Source: Pararhizobium sp. IMCC3301 (GTDB lineage: Bacteria; Pseudomonadota; Alphaproteobacteria; Rhizobiales; GCA-2746425). Taken from it: a stretch of DNA of 64,000 nucleotides. The stretch lies in assembly GCF_030758315.1 (NCBI RefSeq), contig NZ_CP132336.1, forward strand, positions 1,550,001 through 1,614,000, in the 5' to 3' direction. The translations under genes were made by a program, and so were the position numbers. This document shows, piece by piece, positions 26,110 through 35,838 of the stretch (position 1 is its first letter; every line of letters begins with the position of its first letter). The notes below the pieces were generated by a model. That model had not been told where the DNA came from. It ran no database searches and was given only the letters and a program-made list of their open reading frames with translations.

Positions 26110-27378
26110 CTAGGCCAGCCAGTCCGGGACACTGTCGAGGCCAAGCAATTCCTCATAAGTGCGGCGCGGACGGATGACATGAAACCGCTCGCCATGGACC
26201 AGAACCTCGGGAATCAGCAGCCGGGAATTATAGGTGCCAGCCTGCACGGCACCATAGGCACCGGCTGACAGCAGGGCCAGCAGATCGCCTGCAACCGGCT
26301 TTGGCAGCTTTCTGCCCAGAGCCAGATAATCACCGGTTTCGCACACCGGTCCAACCACATCGGCGGTGATTTCCGGGCGGCCCTCTTCCGGCTCCACCAC
26401 AGGCCAGATTTCGTGATAAGCGTCATAGAGAGTCGGCCGGATCAGATCATTCATGGCAGCATCTGCGATGATGAAATTCTTGGCGTCGCCCTCTTTCAGA
26501 TAAATCACTTCGGTCACAAGAATTCCGGCATTTCCGGCAATCAGCCGGCCCGGTTCGAAAATGATCTGGCAATCCAGTCCGCTGACATGTTTCTTCACCA
26601 CTTCCGCATAGGCATCAGGCAGGGGCGGCGGATTGTTGTCATTGCGATAGGGAATGCCAAGCCCGCCCCCAAGATCGACATGCTCGATGGCATGACCGTC
26701 GGCGCGCAGCAAGCCGATCAATTCGGCGAGACGCGCGAAAGCCGCATCAAACGGCGCCAGCTCGGTAATCTGCGACCCGATATGCATATCAATGCCGATG
26801 GCTTTGATACACGGCAGGGCTCCAGCCCGCTGATACACCGCACGTGCATGCTGCCAGGCTATTCCGAATTTGTTTTCCGCTTTGCCGGTCGAAATTTTCG
26901 CATGGGTTCTGGCATCCACATCCGGGTTGATGCGCAGCGATACCGGTGCCACCATTCCCATTGACTGAGCCACCTCGTTGAGGCGCTCCATTTCCGGCTC
27001 GCTTTCCACATTGAAACACAGAATACCGGCTTCCAGAGCAAATCGCATTTCCGCCGCTGTCTTGCCGACTCCGGAAAACATGATTTTTTGGGCCGGAATG
27101 CCCGCTGCCAACGCCCGCCGTAGCTCGCCCTCCGACACCACATCGGCACCTGAGCCGGCCTGTGCCAGCGTTGTCAGAACGGCCTGATTGGAATTCGCCT
27201 TCATGGCATAACACACCAGAGGCTGCAGCGCGCCAAACGCTTCGCTGAACACTTTCAGATGCCGTGTCAGTGTGGCTGTGGAATAGACGTAAAAGGGCGT
27301 GCCCACTGCGGCAGCGATCGCCGCCACAGACACGTCTTCGGCGTGGAGAACCCCGCCCTGATAGGCAAAATGATGCAA
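26110..27378 (-). CDS. lysA: Diaminopimelate decarboxylase
   Basis: 422 residues. A TTG start at 27378 follows GGGAGA and gives the usual N-terminus HHFAYQGGVLHAEDVSV; an upstream ATG at 27417 lacks such support. Fold-III PLP enzyme: PLP lysine in VCYAMKANSNQAVL (about residue 47), SGVGKTAAEM, HIGSQITE, GGGLGIPY, EPGRLIAGNAG, and the C-terminal GPVCETGDYLA with the catalytic cysteine, then GAYGAVQAGTYNSR. It makes L-lysine from meso-DAP. It follows the small lipoprotein gene at a short distance. Confidence 0.94.
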   Translation of the reverse strand: MHHFAYQGGVLHAEDVSVAAIAAAVGTPFYVYSTATLTRHLKVFSEAFGALQPLVCYAMKANSNQAVLTTLAQAGSGADVVSEGELRRALAAGIPAQKIMFSGVGKTAAEMRFALEAGILCFNVESEPEMERLNEVAQSMGMVAPVSLRINPDVDARTHAKISTGKAENKFGIAWQHARAVYQRAGALPCIKAIGIDMHIGSQITELAPFDAAFARLAELIGLLRADGHAIEHVDLGGGLGIPYRNDNNPPPLPDAYAEVVKKHVSGLDCQIIFEPGRLIAGNAGILVTEVIYLKEGDAKNFIIADAAMNDLIRPTLYDAYHEIWPVVEPEEGRPEITADVVGPVCETGDYLALGRKLPKPVAGDLLALLSAGAYGAVQAGTYNSRLLIPEVLVHGERFHVIRPRRTYEELLGLDSVPDWLA

Positions 27379-27429
27379 GACTGTCTCCCGGGCCTGCCGG
27401 GAGCGTCCTGCAGGCATTGCTGTTAAAGC

Positions 27430-27684
27430 TTAGATGAGGCCATCGAGAATAAATTTACGCTGAGGCTTTTTGCTATCATAGCCGATCACCGCATCTTCCA
27501 GAGAACCGCTGCCTCCGCCGCGATAGGCAGGGCTGCTGCCGCTGCTGCCGCTGCCGCCGCTACTGCTGCCACTATAACTGGCATCAGGTGCCTCCAGCGG
27601 CCCACGACGGCCACAGGCGCCCAGCACAAGGCTCACGGTCAAAACGCCAATCACGCTGGCGACAATTTTCTGTTTGGGTGTCAC
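27430..27684 (-). CDS. lptM: LptM-like small lipoprotein
   Basis: 84 residues from a GTG at 27684, with AGGAG upstream. It has a lipoprotein signal peptide with lipobox LVLGAC (lipidated cysteine near residue 22), then GRRGPLEAPDAS, the LptM/YifL signature GxKGPLxxP in variant form. The rest is a Ser/Gly-rich linker (SGSSSGGSGSSGSS) from a GCTGCC-like DNA repeat, and a short basic end, YDSKKPQRKFILDGLI. LptM helps LptD mature in E. coli. The order argH-lptM-lysA is standard. Confidence 0.85.
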   Translation of the reverse strand: MTPKQKIVASVIGVLTVSLVLGACGRRGPLEAPDASYSGSSSGGSGSSGSSPAYRGGGSGSLEDAVIGYDSKKPQRKFILDGLI

Positions 27685-27819
27685 GAAAGGCTCCTTTGAG
27701 CGGAAATCACATTGGCATCGGATACACAAATACAATTAACAGAACTTTGCCGCAAGTGCCGGGTGATTGCAACAGCGGGCCAGGTGGTTCATCCCGACAT
27801 ATGAAGTTCGACAGGCTCT

Positions 27820-29253
27820 CTAGCGTTCCAGCGCCCGCAGCCAGCGTTTGGCCTGTCGGCGCACATTGGCCGGAGCGGTGCCGCCATAGCTGACGCGGCT
27901 CATCACCGATTTTCGCACGCTCAGAACGCCCAGCACATCTTCGCTGATGCGCGGCTCTATCGCCTGCATGTCGGCCAGCGGAACTTTATGCAGTTCGCAA
28001 TTCAGCTCCTCGGCACGAGCCACAATGCGCCCGGTGACATGATGGGCATCGCGGAATGGCAGGCCGGGCACACGTACCAGCCAGTCTGCCAGATCCGTGG
28101 CCGTGGAAAATCCGCTGCCGGCGGCCTTCAGCAGAACTTTTTCATTAGGCTTCAGATCCGCCACCATGCCGGCGGTTGCTGCAACCACCAGAGAAAATGC
28201 GTTGAAGGCGTCAAAAGCCTGTTCCTTGTCTTCCTGCATATCTTTGGAATAGGCCAGCGGCAGACCCTTCATGACGATCACCAGTGCCTGGAAGGCCCCG
28301 GCAATACGGCCGATCTTGGCGCGCACCAGTTCGGCGGCATCCGGATTGCGTTTTTGCGGCATGATCGATGAGCCGGTGGTAAATTTGTCGGACAGATGCA
28401 CAAAGCGGAACTGGGCCGAAGACCAGATCACCAGTTCTTCGGCGAACCGCGACAGATGCATGGCGGAAATAGTCGCCGCAGACAGGGCTTCGAGCACGAA
28501 ATCGCGGTCTGACACGCTGTCGAGCGAATTGGCTGTCGGCCGGTCGAAGCCAAGCGCCTTTGCCGTCATTTCCCGGTCGATCGGGAATGAGGTTCCGGCC
28601 AGAGCGGCAGCGCCCAACGGGCTTTCATTCAACCGTTTGCGGGCATCTGCAAACCGCCCCCTGTCGCGGCCCAGCATTTCCACATAGGCCATCAGATGGT
28701 GGCCGAATGTGACCGGTTGTGCCGATTGCAGATGGGTGAATCCGGGCATGATGACGGCGGCATGCTCCAGAGCTTTCCGGGCCAGGGTTTTCTGCAGGCC
28801 GGCCAGGGCGCCGTCCAGAGCATCAATTGTGTCCCGCATCCACAGTTTGAAATCGGTCGCAACCTGATCATTGCGCGAGCGTCCGGTGTGCAGCCGGCCG
28901 GCTGCATCGCCAATCAAATCCCGCAGCCGGGCTTCGACATTCATGTGAATATCTTCCAGCTGCCGGGAAAAGGCGAATTGGCCGGTCTCAATTTCTCGCA
29001 AAATCGTGTCTAGACCGTGATCGATTTTTGCCACATCTTCATGGGATAAGATGCCCTTGGCCTCCAGCATAGCCGCATGGGCCTTGGAACCCGCAATATC
29101 CTGGCGGAACATGGCCTTGTCAAAATCGATTGAGGCGTTAATTTCCTCCATGATGGCATCCGGCGCCGAAGAAAAGCGCCCACCCCACATGGTGTTGGAT
29201 GAGCCATCAATTTGTTCTGATTCGCCTTGCGGCTTATGTGGACCATTGGACAT
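27820..29253 (-). CDS. argH: Argininosuccinate lyase
   Basis: 477 residues. Fumarase/aspartase superfamily: [20 protein letters not shown] near the N-terminus, [13 protein letters not shown], the central [13 protein letters not shown] block, and the flexible signature loop [22 protein letters not shown] (parts quoted) with its catalytic serine. It splits argininosuccinate into arginine and fumarate. About 20 residues precede the usual MWGGRF start; the ATG at 29253 has GAAGG upstream. Divergent from tlpA. Confidence 0.95.
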   Translation of the reverse strand: MSNGPHKPQGESEQIDGSSNTMWGGRFSSAPDAIMEEINASIDFDKAMFRQDIAGSKAHAAMLEAKGILSHEDVAKIDHGLDTILREIETGQFAFSRQLEDIHMNVEARLRDLIGDAAGRLHTGRSRNDQVATDFKLWMRDTIDALDGALAGLQKTLARKALEHAAVIMPGFTHLQSAQPVTFGHHLMAYVEMLGRDRGRFADARKRLNESPLGAAALAGTSFPIDREMTAKALGFDRPTANSLDSVSDRDFVLEALSAATISAMHLSRFAEELVIWSSAQFRFVHLSDKFTTGSSIMPQKRNPDAAELVRAKIGRIAGAFQALVIVMKGLPLAYSKDMQEDKEQAFDAFNAFSLVVAATAGMVADLKPNEKVLLKAAGSGFSTATDLADWLVRVPGLPFRDAHHVTGRIVARAEELNCELHKVPLADMQAIEPRISEDVLGVLSVRKSVMSRVSYGGTAPANVRRQAKRWLRALER

Positions 29254-29334
29254 GAATTAGGACCTTCGTGAATTCTGCACAATTCCTGTACGGGCCCTGT
29301 GCGGGGTTGAGCGAACCAACAACGGGATGTTGTC

Positions 29335-29982
29335 ATGAAAGTGCTGCTACTTGCTGCTGCTGCGGGCGCGATCGCAGGATCGCTGCTCCTATACGGGAAA
29401 CTGGGTGGTGATGTCTATGATGGAGAGGCGGTTGTAGCCAATGCCGGAGTGGCCTGCAGCGCCAGAAATGATGTTGCTGCAGCGCTGGACCCTTTCATCC
29501 GCGGTGAAATGGCGGCCGTGCAACTGGCAGACCCTCCCTCCTATATGGGAGACCTCTCCTTCAAATCACCGGAAGGCAACGATGCCTCATTATCTGACTG
29601 GAACGGCAAGATAGTGGTTTTCAACCTGTGGGCCACCTGGTGCGCACCCTGCCGCGCCGAGATGCCTGCCCTGTCCAACCTGCAGGCAGCGTTCAGCGGC
29701 GAGGATTTTGAAGTTGTGGCCGTTAACATCGACACCAGTGGAGCCGATCGACCGCTCGCCTTTCTGAGCGATATAGAAGTCGCAAACCTGCCGCTTTATT
29801 CAGATCAGAGCACCGACATATTCACCACGCTAAAACAAAAGGGGCTTGCCTTCGGCATGCCGACGACCCTGATTGTCGACAAGGATGGCTGCCAGGTGGC
29901 CCATTTGTCTGGTCCGGCCGAGTGGGACAGTGACGATGCCAAGGCCCTTGTCGCTGTATTGATGGACCGCAAACAGAGCTGA
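29335..29982 (+). CDS. tlpA: TlpA-type thiol:disulfide interchange protein
   Basis: 215 residues. N-terminal signal anchor VLLLAAAAGAIAGSLLLYG, then a periplasmic thioredoxin-like domain. The active site is WATWCAPCRAEMP (C99-x-x-C102 approximately), followed by VVAVNIDTSG, and FGMPTTLIVDKDG with the cis-proline. In Bradyrhizobium and relatives TlpA reduces CuA sites and copper chaperones for cytochrome oxidase assembly. An extra disulfide pair near residues 39 and 179 (ACSAR, DGCQV) is also typical of TlpA. Confidence 0.9.
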   Translation: MKVLLLAAAAGAIAGSLLLYGKLGGDVYDGEAVVANAGVACSARNDVAAALDPFIRGEMAAVQLADPPSYMGDLSFKSPEGNDASLSDWNGKIVVFNLWATWCAPCRAEMPALSNLQAAFSGEDFEVVAVNIDTSGADRPLAFLSDIEVANLPLYSDQSTDIFTTLKQKGLAFGMPTTLIVDKDGCQVAHLSGPAEWDSDDAKALVAVLMDRKQS

Positions 29983-30195
29983 AAACCGGCATTAATGGCT
30001 ACATCCTTAGGTTATAGAGGTGCTTTTACACAACTATAACTGAATTTCGGCAACGTACATCAGGCACAATATGAGTAATGATAAACAAAACGGATGCGCC
30101 TGACAGCCAAAACGCCGAAACCGGGCGCAGACTTTAGGGCGTATTATTTTATAACTACTACCATTTTTACACGATATTAAACCTCGCACATCATT

Positions 30196-31125
30196 ATGCT
30201 GGCTAATAGTCCATTTAAGCAGGTGAACCGCTTGAAGAATCCAATCACGTCTGACCAGTTTGATCCGAAAAGTCTCAAAACCCAACATCTGAAGATGGAC
30301 CCCGACTTGCTGATGCAGTTGGTGCTCCAGGTGGAAGCGTTCGGGTTCTGGAGTTTGGATGTGCAAACCGGACAGGTCTGGTGGTCGGAAAATGTATATC
30401 ACATTCACGGAATGGAACCGGGTGACGGCTCGGTCAACATCGGCAAGGCGGTTTCCAGATACCATCCCAAAGATGCCCAGACCGTTGAATTCCTGGTCAA
30501 CGATGCCATCACCAATAAAAAGGGGTTCAATTTCGTGCTGCGGCTCAACCGCATTGATGGCAAGATGCGATATGTTCAGTCCGTTGCCTCTGTCAAACTC
30601 CATGAGGACGGCAGCGTAGAAACTGTATACGGAATTTTCCGTGACGTGACCGAACGAATTTCGCAAAAAAATATTTCCAAAACCCGGGCCCAGTTGGTGA
30701 ATTCGATTATTGCCAATTCCCCCTCTCCGATCGTCATTCTGGACCGTAATCTGCGCTATCTCCAGATCAGCCCGGCCTGGGCCGAGTTTCACAATCTGGA
30801 CAATCCCAAGTCATTTATCGGCAAATCACACTATGAAACATTGCCGGAAATTCCCCAGGACTGGCGGGCAGAGCATCAGCGTGCCCTGACGGGTGAGGTC
30901 ATCCATCGCACCAGTGCACTTCAGGCTGGACGAAAAACCAGTTCCACCATATTCGGCTCTGTCGTTTTCCCCTGGCACACGGCTTCAGGCGAGGTTGGTG
31001 GTCTCATCATCATGGTGACCGCTCCCGGCAAGGAACCTGCGGGCAGCACCGACGCTATCGCCAATATCGCCCGCCTGATGGGACAGGCTGATCCAAAATC
31101 GCACCGGTTTGGCGAAATCAGGTAA
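30196..31125 (+). CDS. Double-PAS sensory protein without an output domain
   Basis: 309 residues, ATG at 30196; another start may lie 33 residues on (MDPDLL). The first PAS domain (about residues 45-155) has FGFWSLDVQTGQVWWSENVYHIHG and closes with the PAC block VYGIFRDVTER. The second (about 165-280) has SPSPIVILDRNLRYLQISPAWAEF (parts quoted). The short tail (ANIARLMGQADPKSHR) holds no kinase, GGDEF or HTH. The 213 bases upstream are AT-rich and hold no gene. It may bind a ligand and signal through protein contact; the partner is unknown. Confidence 0.78.
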   Translation: MLANSPFKQVNRLKNPITSDQFDPKSLKTQHLKMDPDLLMQLVLQVEAFGFWSLDVQTGQVWWSENVYHIHGMEPGDGSVNIGKAVSRYHPKDAQTVEFLVNDAITNKKGFNFVLRLNRIDGKMRYVQSVASVKLHEDGSVETVYGIFRDVTERISQKNISKTRAQLVNSIIANSPSPIVILDRNLRYLQISPAWAEFHNLDNPKSFIGKSHYETLPEIPQDWRAEHQRALTGEVIHRTSALQAGRKTSSTIFGSVVFPWHTASGEVGGLIIMVTAPGKEPAGSTDAIANIARLMGQADPKSHRFGEIR

Positions 31126-31198
31126 ACCGGCACGCCGCCGCCCGCACAGATCGCAGAGCGGACAGGACATTCAACCCGTTTCTGCTTGCAGTGAAACT

Positions 31199-31660
31199 CT
31201 AAACCGGCAGGATCGTGGTATCCTTGATGTCTTCCATGACAAAGCTTGCTGAAACATCGGAAATATCAATGCGCCGGATCAGTTCTTGATAGAACCGGTC
31301 ATAGGCTTTGACGCTGGAAACCCGGACGCGGAGCACATAATCCAGTTCCCCTGTCATGCGATGCGCGCCCAGAATCTCCGGCATGGCCAGAACAGCCTCA
31401 CGAAATGTTCTCAGCCAGTCTGCATCGTGCGAATTGGTCTTGATCAGGACAATCACCGACAGGCCCAGATCGACGCTATCCGGGTCGAGCAGCACCACCC
31501 GGTCACGGATGATTTTCCGCGCCTCCAATTGTTTGACCCGGCGCCAGCAGGCATTGCGCGACAGATGCACCTGTTCAGCCAGGGCATCAACGCCCACTGT
31601 GGCATCCCTTTGCAGGATACGCAGGATGGCCCGGTCGATAGGGTCGATTTTTTCGGTCAT
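31199..31660 (-). CDS. Lrp/AsnC-family transcriptional regulator
   Basis: 153 residues. N-terminal HTH (about residues 8-50: DRAILRILQRDATVGVDALAEQVHLSRNACWRRVKQLE in part) and a C-terminal RAM/effector domain with MPEILGAHRMTGELDYVLRV. These regulators form octamers or dimers of dimers and answer to amino acids. It faces the PAS gene from the other strand and lies behind the DevBCA operon; the target genes are not evident. Confidence 0.9.
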   Translation of the reverse strand: MTEKIDPIDRAILRILQRDATVGVDALAEQVHLSRNACWRRVKQLEARKIIRDRVVLLDPDSVDLGLSVIVLIKTNSHDADWLRTFREAVLAMPEILGAHRMTGELDYVLRVRVSSVKAYDRFYQELIRRIDISDVSASFVMEDIKDTTILPV

Positions 31661-31766
31661 GACTGCGGCTATATCTCATTAGCAGAGGTTACAAAAGTGG
31701 TGGCGTCAAAAGTCCGGCGGTCTCAGTTCGCGAGCGGATTTGCTGAAGCGCATCCGGTGCCTTCTG

Positions 31767-32480
31767 TCAATGTCGAGACGTCCGGTCAGCCACGACGCGG
31801 CCTTCTTCCAGAGTGATAATCCGGTCAGCCATGTCAAGGATGCGGTTATCGTGAGTGACCATTACCGTCGTTGTTCCTCGCTGCTGGCCAAGTTGCTTCA
31901 AGAGCCGCACTACATTCATCCCGGAGTCCTTGTCCAGAGCTGCAGTCGGCTCATCTGCAAAGACAATTTCCGGATTGCCAACCAGCGCCCGGGCAATGGC
32001 GACGCGTTGTTTCTGGCCGCCGGACAGGTTTCTCGGCAAATAGTGCAGACGCTCGCCCAGTCCCAGCAGATCAAGCAGATGAGCCGCCGCCCGGTCAAAT
32101 TCGCCACTGCGGCGAGCGGCCGGCAAATCATGGACTTCCAGTCCGACACGCACATTCTGCATAGCCGTCAGACTTTCATGAAGATTGTGCGCCTGAAAGA
32201 TAAATCCCAACCTCCTGCGGGCCTGCACCAGAATATCTTCCGCTGCCCCGTTGAGTTCCTGACCCAGCAGTCTGGCACTGCCATCCTGCACATTGCGCAG
32301 ACAGCCGATCAGGGTCAGCAATGTGGTTTTCCCGGATCCGGAAGGCCCCATCAGAATTGTCAGCTTTCCCGCTTCAATCGACAGGCTGACATCAAATATC
32401 GCCTGTTTGCGCGCCTCTCCTTCACCAAACCAGTGATTCAGGCCCCGTGTCACAATTGGGTATGGGAGCTGATCTACCAT
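31767..32480 (-). CDS. DevA-type ABC exporter ATPase
   Basis: 237 residues from the ATG at 32480. Walker A GPSGSGKTTLLTLIG, Q-loop FIFQAHNLHESLT, signature [15 protein letters not shown], Walker B EIVFADEPTAALD and VTHD. The MacB/LolD/DevA branch is indicated by the ADEPTAALDKDSG wording. Third gene of a devB-devC-devA operon; with a membrane-fusion protein it would form a MacB-like exporter, in cyanobacteria used for envelope glycolipids. Substrate here unknown. Confidence 0.88.
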   Translation of the reverse strand: MVDQLPYPIVTRGLNHWFGEGEARKQAIFDVSLSIEAGKLTILMGPSGSGKTTLLTLIGCLRNVQDGSARLLGQELNGAAEDILVQARRRLGFIFQAHNLHESLTAMQNVRVGLEVHDLPAARRSGEFDRAAAHLLDLLGLGERLHYLPRNLSGGQKQRVAIARALVGNPEIVFADEPTAALDKDSGMNVVRLLKQLGQQRGTTTVMVTHDNRILDMADRIITLEEGRVVADRTSRH

Positions 32481-32488
32481 GAGACGAT

Positions 32489-33664
32489 CTAGAACAAATC
32501 GGCCGGGTCGGCGCTGGCAAGACGTCGGGTGGCAATGGCACCGGAAAGCGAACAACTGGCGATCGTACCGAGGAACACGGCAATTGGACGGGCCGCATCC
32601 ATCATCACCGGAAGGCCGGTTGCCTGATTGAGAAACTGATAGAGAATACTGGCAATGATAAAGCCGGGAATGAAGCCGAACACCGCCAGTATCAGAGCTT
32701 CTTCAAAAATAATTCCGAGAAAGAAAGACTGGCTGTAGCCCATCGCTTTGAAGGTGGCATATTCCTTCAGATGGTCGGCCACATCTGTGGACAGGAGCTG
32801 ATACACAATCACCAGTCCGACAATGATCCCCATCACCACGCCGAAACCGAAGATCAGCCCCGTCGGGCGCTCTGTCGTCTGATAGATCTGATCGGCTCTG
32901 GCAGCATCAGCCAGAGTTCGGATTTTGACCTTGTCTTGAGGCAGCAGCTGGCGCAATTCCTCGATCACAGCATTAACATCGGAACCGGCCCTGGTTTTCA
33001 GCAGAAGATGGTTCGGCGCGCCGGCGATGCGCGCATTGAAGAGGCGCAGGAAGGTCTGGTCGGAGGTGATCAGATAGCCATCGGCAGCAAATCCGCCGCC
33101 AATGTTGATTGTACCAGGCACGGTCAGGGTGCGGCCCCTGGTTTCAAATCTGAACGGGTCATCCGACGTTATCAGCGATAATTGTTTTGTATCAGCGCCA
33201 CGGGTGTTCCGATCGATCAAGGCTGTGTCGATTAACAGCAGATTGGCAATATTATTGCGGATTTCCGGTATGACATAGCGACCCTGCGACGGGTCTATTG
33301 CCAGCACTTGCAGGCTCCGCGCATTGCTGTCTTCCCGCGTCCAGTCAACAGTGCCGACAAACAGCGGCAGCGCGCTTTCCACCTCTGGTACCGCCAGCGC
33401 TTCAAAGCCGCGCTGGCGCGGAACATTGCTGCCATCTGTCAGCGTATTGGTATCAGCGGCCGAAATAATGATATCGGCTTCAAACAGACTGTAGGGCAGC
33501 AGGATCGTTGTATTCAGCGCGAACATGATGCCAAGCTGGACAAACACCAGAATATTGGCAAAGGCGATACCGGCCACAGCTGCGGCCAACCGCGGTTTAT
33601 TGTGCACCAGTTGCAGCCAGCCGATCGGCAGCCTGCCAAGAAGGCGCGTCAGCAGCGCCGTCAA
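32489..33664 (-). CDS. DevC-type ABC exporter permease (FtsX fold)
   Basis: 391 residues, TTG start at 33664 overlapping the end of the adaptor gene (TTGA). One membrane segment near residue 25-50, a large periplasmic domain containing VPRQRGFEALAVPEVESAL (part) and DPSQGRYVIPEI, then three C-terminal membrane segments with the FtsX-type coupling VADHLKEYATFKAMGYSQ. It matches DevC of the DevBCA exporters. Coupled to its ATPase eight bases downstream. Confidence 0.87.
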   Translation of the reverse strand: MTALLTRLLGRLPIGWLQLVHNKPRLAAAVAGIAFANILVFVQLGIMFALNTTILLPYSLFEADIIISAADTNTLTDGSNVPRQRGFEALAVPEVESALPLFVGTVDWTREDSNARSLQVLAIDPSQGRYVIPEIRNNIANLLLIDTALIDRNTRGADTKQLSLITSDDPFRFETRGRTLTVPGTINIGGGFAADGYLITSDQTFLRLFNARIAGAPNHLLLKTRAGSDVNAVIEELRQLLPQDKVKIRTLADAARADQIYQTTERPTGLIFGFGVVMGIIVGLVIVYQLLSTDVADHLKEYATFKAMGYSQSFFLGIIFEEALILAVFGFIPGFIIASILYQFLNQATGLPVMMDAARPIAVFLGTIASCSLSGAIATRRLASADPADLF

Positions 33665-34902
33665 CCCGCCTCTCCCACCGCAATGCGTGCCACGACTTCC
33701 AGATTGGTAAAGCGCGCGGCCAGCGCAGAAGAGGGCTCGTCAAGCAGCACTGTCACTTTGATAACGCGAGCATCCGTATTGGCGGCCGGATCATCGGCGG
33801 TGACCGTCTGTCGCCCGACTTCCAGCCCAATCTCTGACACCACCCCCCTCAGGCTCTGCTGCAAGGCATCAGCGACAATTTCAACGCTCTGGCCGGTCCG
33901 GATCAGGGCTATCTGGTTTTGAAAAATATCCACTTCGGCGGTCATGTTTTCAATATCGCCGATATCGGCAACGCCATCCGGCCCCGGCTTTTCTCCGGCC
34001 CGCACATGCACCTTCAGGATTGTGCCGTTGATCGGTGCCATCACCATTGCCTTCGCAATATCATTGCCGGCGCGCCGCAGTTCCGCTCTGGCCACATCCA
34101 GATTGCGCGCCGCAACCACCACATCAACCTGCGCATCAATCCCATCGCTGGTAAAACGTGACAAAGTCGCGGCAGCGCGCGCCACATCACGCTCGCTCTG
34201 GAGTTTCAGCGACACGGCCTGATCAAGCGCTGCCCGGGCAACCACCCGGCGGTCAAACAGCGATTTTGCCCGCTCAAACTCCTGCCGGGCGGCGTCCGCA
34301 GCAGCCTGGCTACGCTGCAGCGTGGCTTCTGCTTCCGCAATGCTGGCACGCACAGCTTCACGGGTCTGGTTCAGGTTCGCCTCGCGCACGTCGACATTGG
34401 CCTGCGCTGTTTCCAGAGAGGCCTTGAGTTGGCCAAGACTGTCGAGCACGGCAATCGTGTCGCCCTTGTCGACAATCTGCCCGTTGCTCACCAGAACTTC
34501 GCTGATCCGCGCATCACCTGCGCCAAACGGCAATGCTATTGTGACGACATCGCCTTTTGGTAACAGCCGCCCAAGCCCGGCCACGATCTGCGGTGCCGCA
34601 ACTGACCGGTCTGGCACCGACACCGGCACGGCGATCGGGGAATTACTGCCGGCACCCGGCTGCAAACCGACGAATTGAAAGAAGGCTTTCAGCCCCGGAG
34701 GCTGAAAATAAAGGCCGATGATGCCGCCGCTAAACAGCGTAATCAGGAACAGCGGCAGCAAAAACAGCTTTGAAGGCAATCTGAACCGGCTTCGGCGACG
34801 TGTGATCCGCGCATCAGCGCTATGATCCACCACCCACAAAGGCAGGCGGGAAGGTTCATCGGCAGGTTTCGGTTCCGGATTTTCTATCTTCACCACACTC
34901 AT
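33661..34902 (-). CDS. HlyD/DevB-type membrane-fusion protein
   Basis: 413 residues. A cytoplasmic basic N-terminus (ARITRRRSRFRLPSKL) is followed by one membrane segment (about 45-65), a lipoyl-like beta domain with GRLLPKGDVVTIALPF and NGQIVDKGDTIAVLDS, then a long coiled-coil hairpin (about 150-270: AQANVDVREANLNQTREAVR in part), and a beta-barrel with VMAPINGTILKVHVRAGE. It bridges DevC to an outer-membrane channel. First gene of the operon, divergent from the tetR gene. Confidence 0.88.
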   Translation of the reverse strand: MSVVKIENPEPKPADEPSRLPLWVVDHSADARITRRRSRFRLPSKLFLLPLFLITLFSGGIIGLYFQPPGLKAFFQFVGLQPGAGSNSPIAVPVSVPDRSVAAPQIVAGLGRLLPKGDVVTIALPFGAGDARISEVLVSNGQIVDKGDTIAVLDSLGQLKASLETAQANVDVREANLNQTREAVRASIAEAEATLQRSQAAADAARQEFERAKSLFDRRVVARAALDQAVSLKLQSERDVARAAATLSRFTSDGIDAQVDVVVAARNLDVARAELRRAGNDIAKAMVMAPINGTILKVHVRAGEKPGPDGVADIGDIENMTAEVDIFQNQIALIRTGQSVEIVADALQQSLRGVVSEIGLEVGRQTVTADDPAANTDARVIKVTVLLDEPSSALAARFTNLEVVARIAVGEAG

Positions 34903-34981
34903 GCTGACCCCGGCGGCTGTATTTTTGGCACCCTGCCCAACACAAAGGCGTGCAAAATTGACATGGCACTGTTAAATCAGA

Positions 34982-35001
34982 TAATGACTATAAAGTCATT
35001 A
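34982..35001. promoter_or_regulatory. TetR-type operator palindrome
   Basis: TAATGACT, ATAA, AGTCATTA: perfect 8-base arms with a 4-base centre, lying between the divergent devB and tetR starts, 28 bases before the latter. Position and symmetry fit autoregulation by the adjacent TetR protein. Confidence 0.6.
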
Positions 35002-35029
35002 ATTTTCTGGCACGTCTGGAAACCGTCCC

Positions 35030-35659
35030 ATGGCCACCCATGAAACGCCTGAACCAAGGAGACGGCGCCGTAAAGCCGACCGCCCGTCGGAAATCCTGGA
35101 GGCCGCACTACAGGAATTTGCCACAAACGGCCTGTCTGCGACCCGCCTGGAAGATATTGCCCGCCGCGCCGGGATCGCCAAGGGAACGATCTACCGCTAT
35201 TTCGACAGCAAGGAAGAATTGTTCATTGCCGTGATTCGGTCACGCATCGTTTTGTCGCTGGATGATTTCAACCGGATGATCACGCAGTTTCCAGGACCGA
35301 CAGACGCTTTGCTGCGTCTGGTTCTGACCGGCATTTACAAGGAATTTGTCGGAACCGATATTGCAGCGCTGATGCGCATTTTGATATCCGAAGGGCAGCG
35401 CTTTCCGGGCCTGGTTGATCTGTATTACAATGAGGTGATCTCCAGCGGCGTCTCGATGTTGACCCATATCATCCAGCGCGGACTGGAACGCGGTGAATTC
35501 CGTGACAGCGCTGCCGCCCGGGAACCAAGACTGATCATGGCGCCGGCGCTCATGGCAGCGCTGTGGCGGCTGACCTTCGACAATCAGGACCCGCTATCGG
35601 TTGACGACTTTCTCGCTGCCCATATCGATCTGGTGCTGCACGGGTTGAACTCCAGATAG
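35030..35659 (+). CDS. TetR-family transcriptional regulator
   Basis: 209 residues. The DNA-binding domain (about residues 17-63) has ILEAALQEFATNGLSATRLEDIARRAGIAKGTIYRYFDSKEELF (key part GIAKGTIYRYF). The C-terminal ligand domain resembles the AcrR/CerR group. A basic tail, RRRRKADR, precedes the HTH. Divergent from the DevBCA exporter genes with a palindrome between; most likely their repressor, released by the exported compound or a related signal. Confidence 0.9.
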   Translation: MATHETPEPRRRRRKADRPSEILEAALQEFATNGLSATRLEDIARRAGIAKGTIYRYFDSKEELFIAVIRSRIVLSLDDFNRMITQFPGPTDALLRLVLTGIYKEFVGTDIAALMRILISEGQRFPGLVDLYYNEVISSGVSMLTHIIQRGLERGEFRDSAAAREPRLIMAPALMAALWRLTFDNQDPLSVDDFLAAHIDLVLHGLNSR

Positions 35660-35737
35660 ACCCTTGGCCCCGCCGGACCAGTAGATGTGAAGGAATCTGA
35701 AAATCTGGAATATTAAGTTTATTTAATAGATATTTTT

Positions 35738-35757
35738 TGGGATATTTTCCCATTTTT
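35738..35757 (+). terminator. Weak intrinsic terminator after the tetR gene
   Basis: TGGGA (35738-35742), TATTT loop, TCCCA (35748-35752), then TTTTT. A short stem in a very AT-rich stretch (about 35695-35775); plausible end of the tetR transcript but weak. Confidence 0.35.
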
Positions 35758-35838
35758 ATACCAATTAGGAAGAATTTTGGGATTTCATCCTCCGCCGGAT
35801 TCAGTAGGTTTTGCCTGACCCGAACCGGAGAAAAATAC

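Noticed and set aside
29983-30195. Possible small RNA or gene in the gap after tlpA
   Set aside because: AT-rich without stem-loops, tRNA features or a convincing reading frame.
30034-30792. Long minus-strand open frame antisense to the PAS gene
   Set aside because: The plus-strand frame shows two clear PAS domains; the minus frame has no recognisable motifs and is a shadow.
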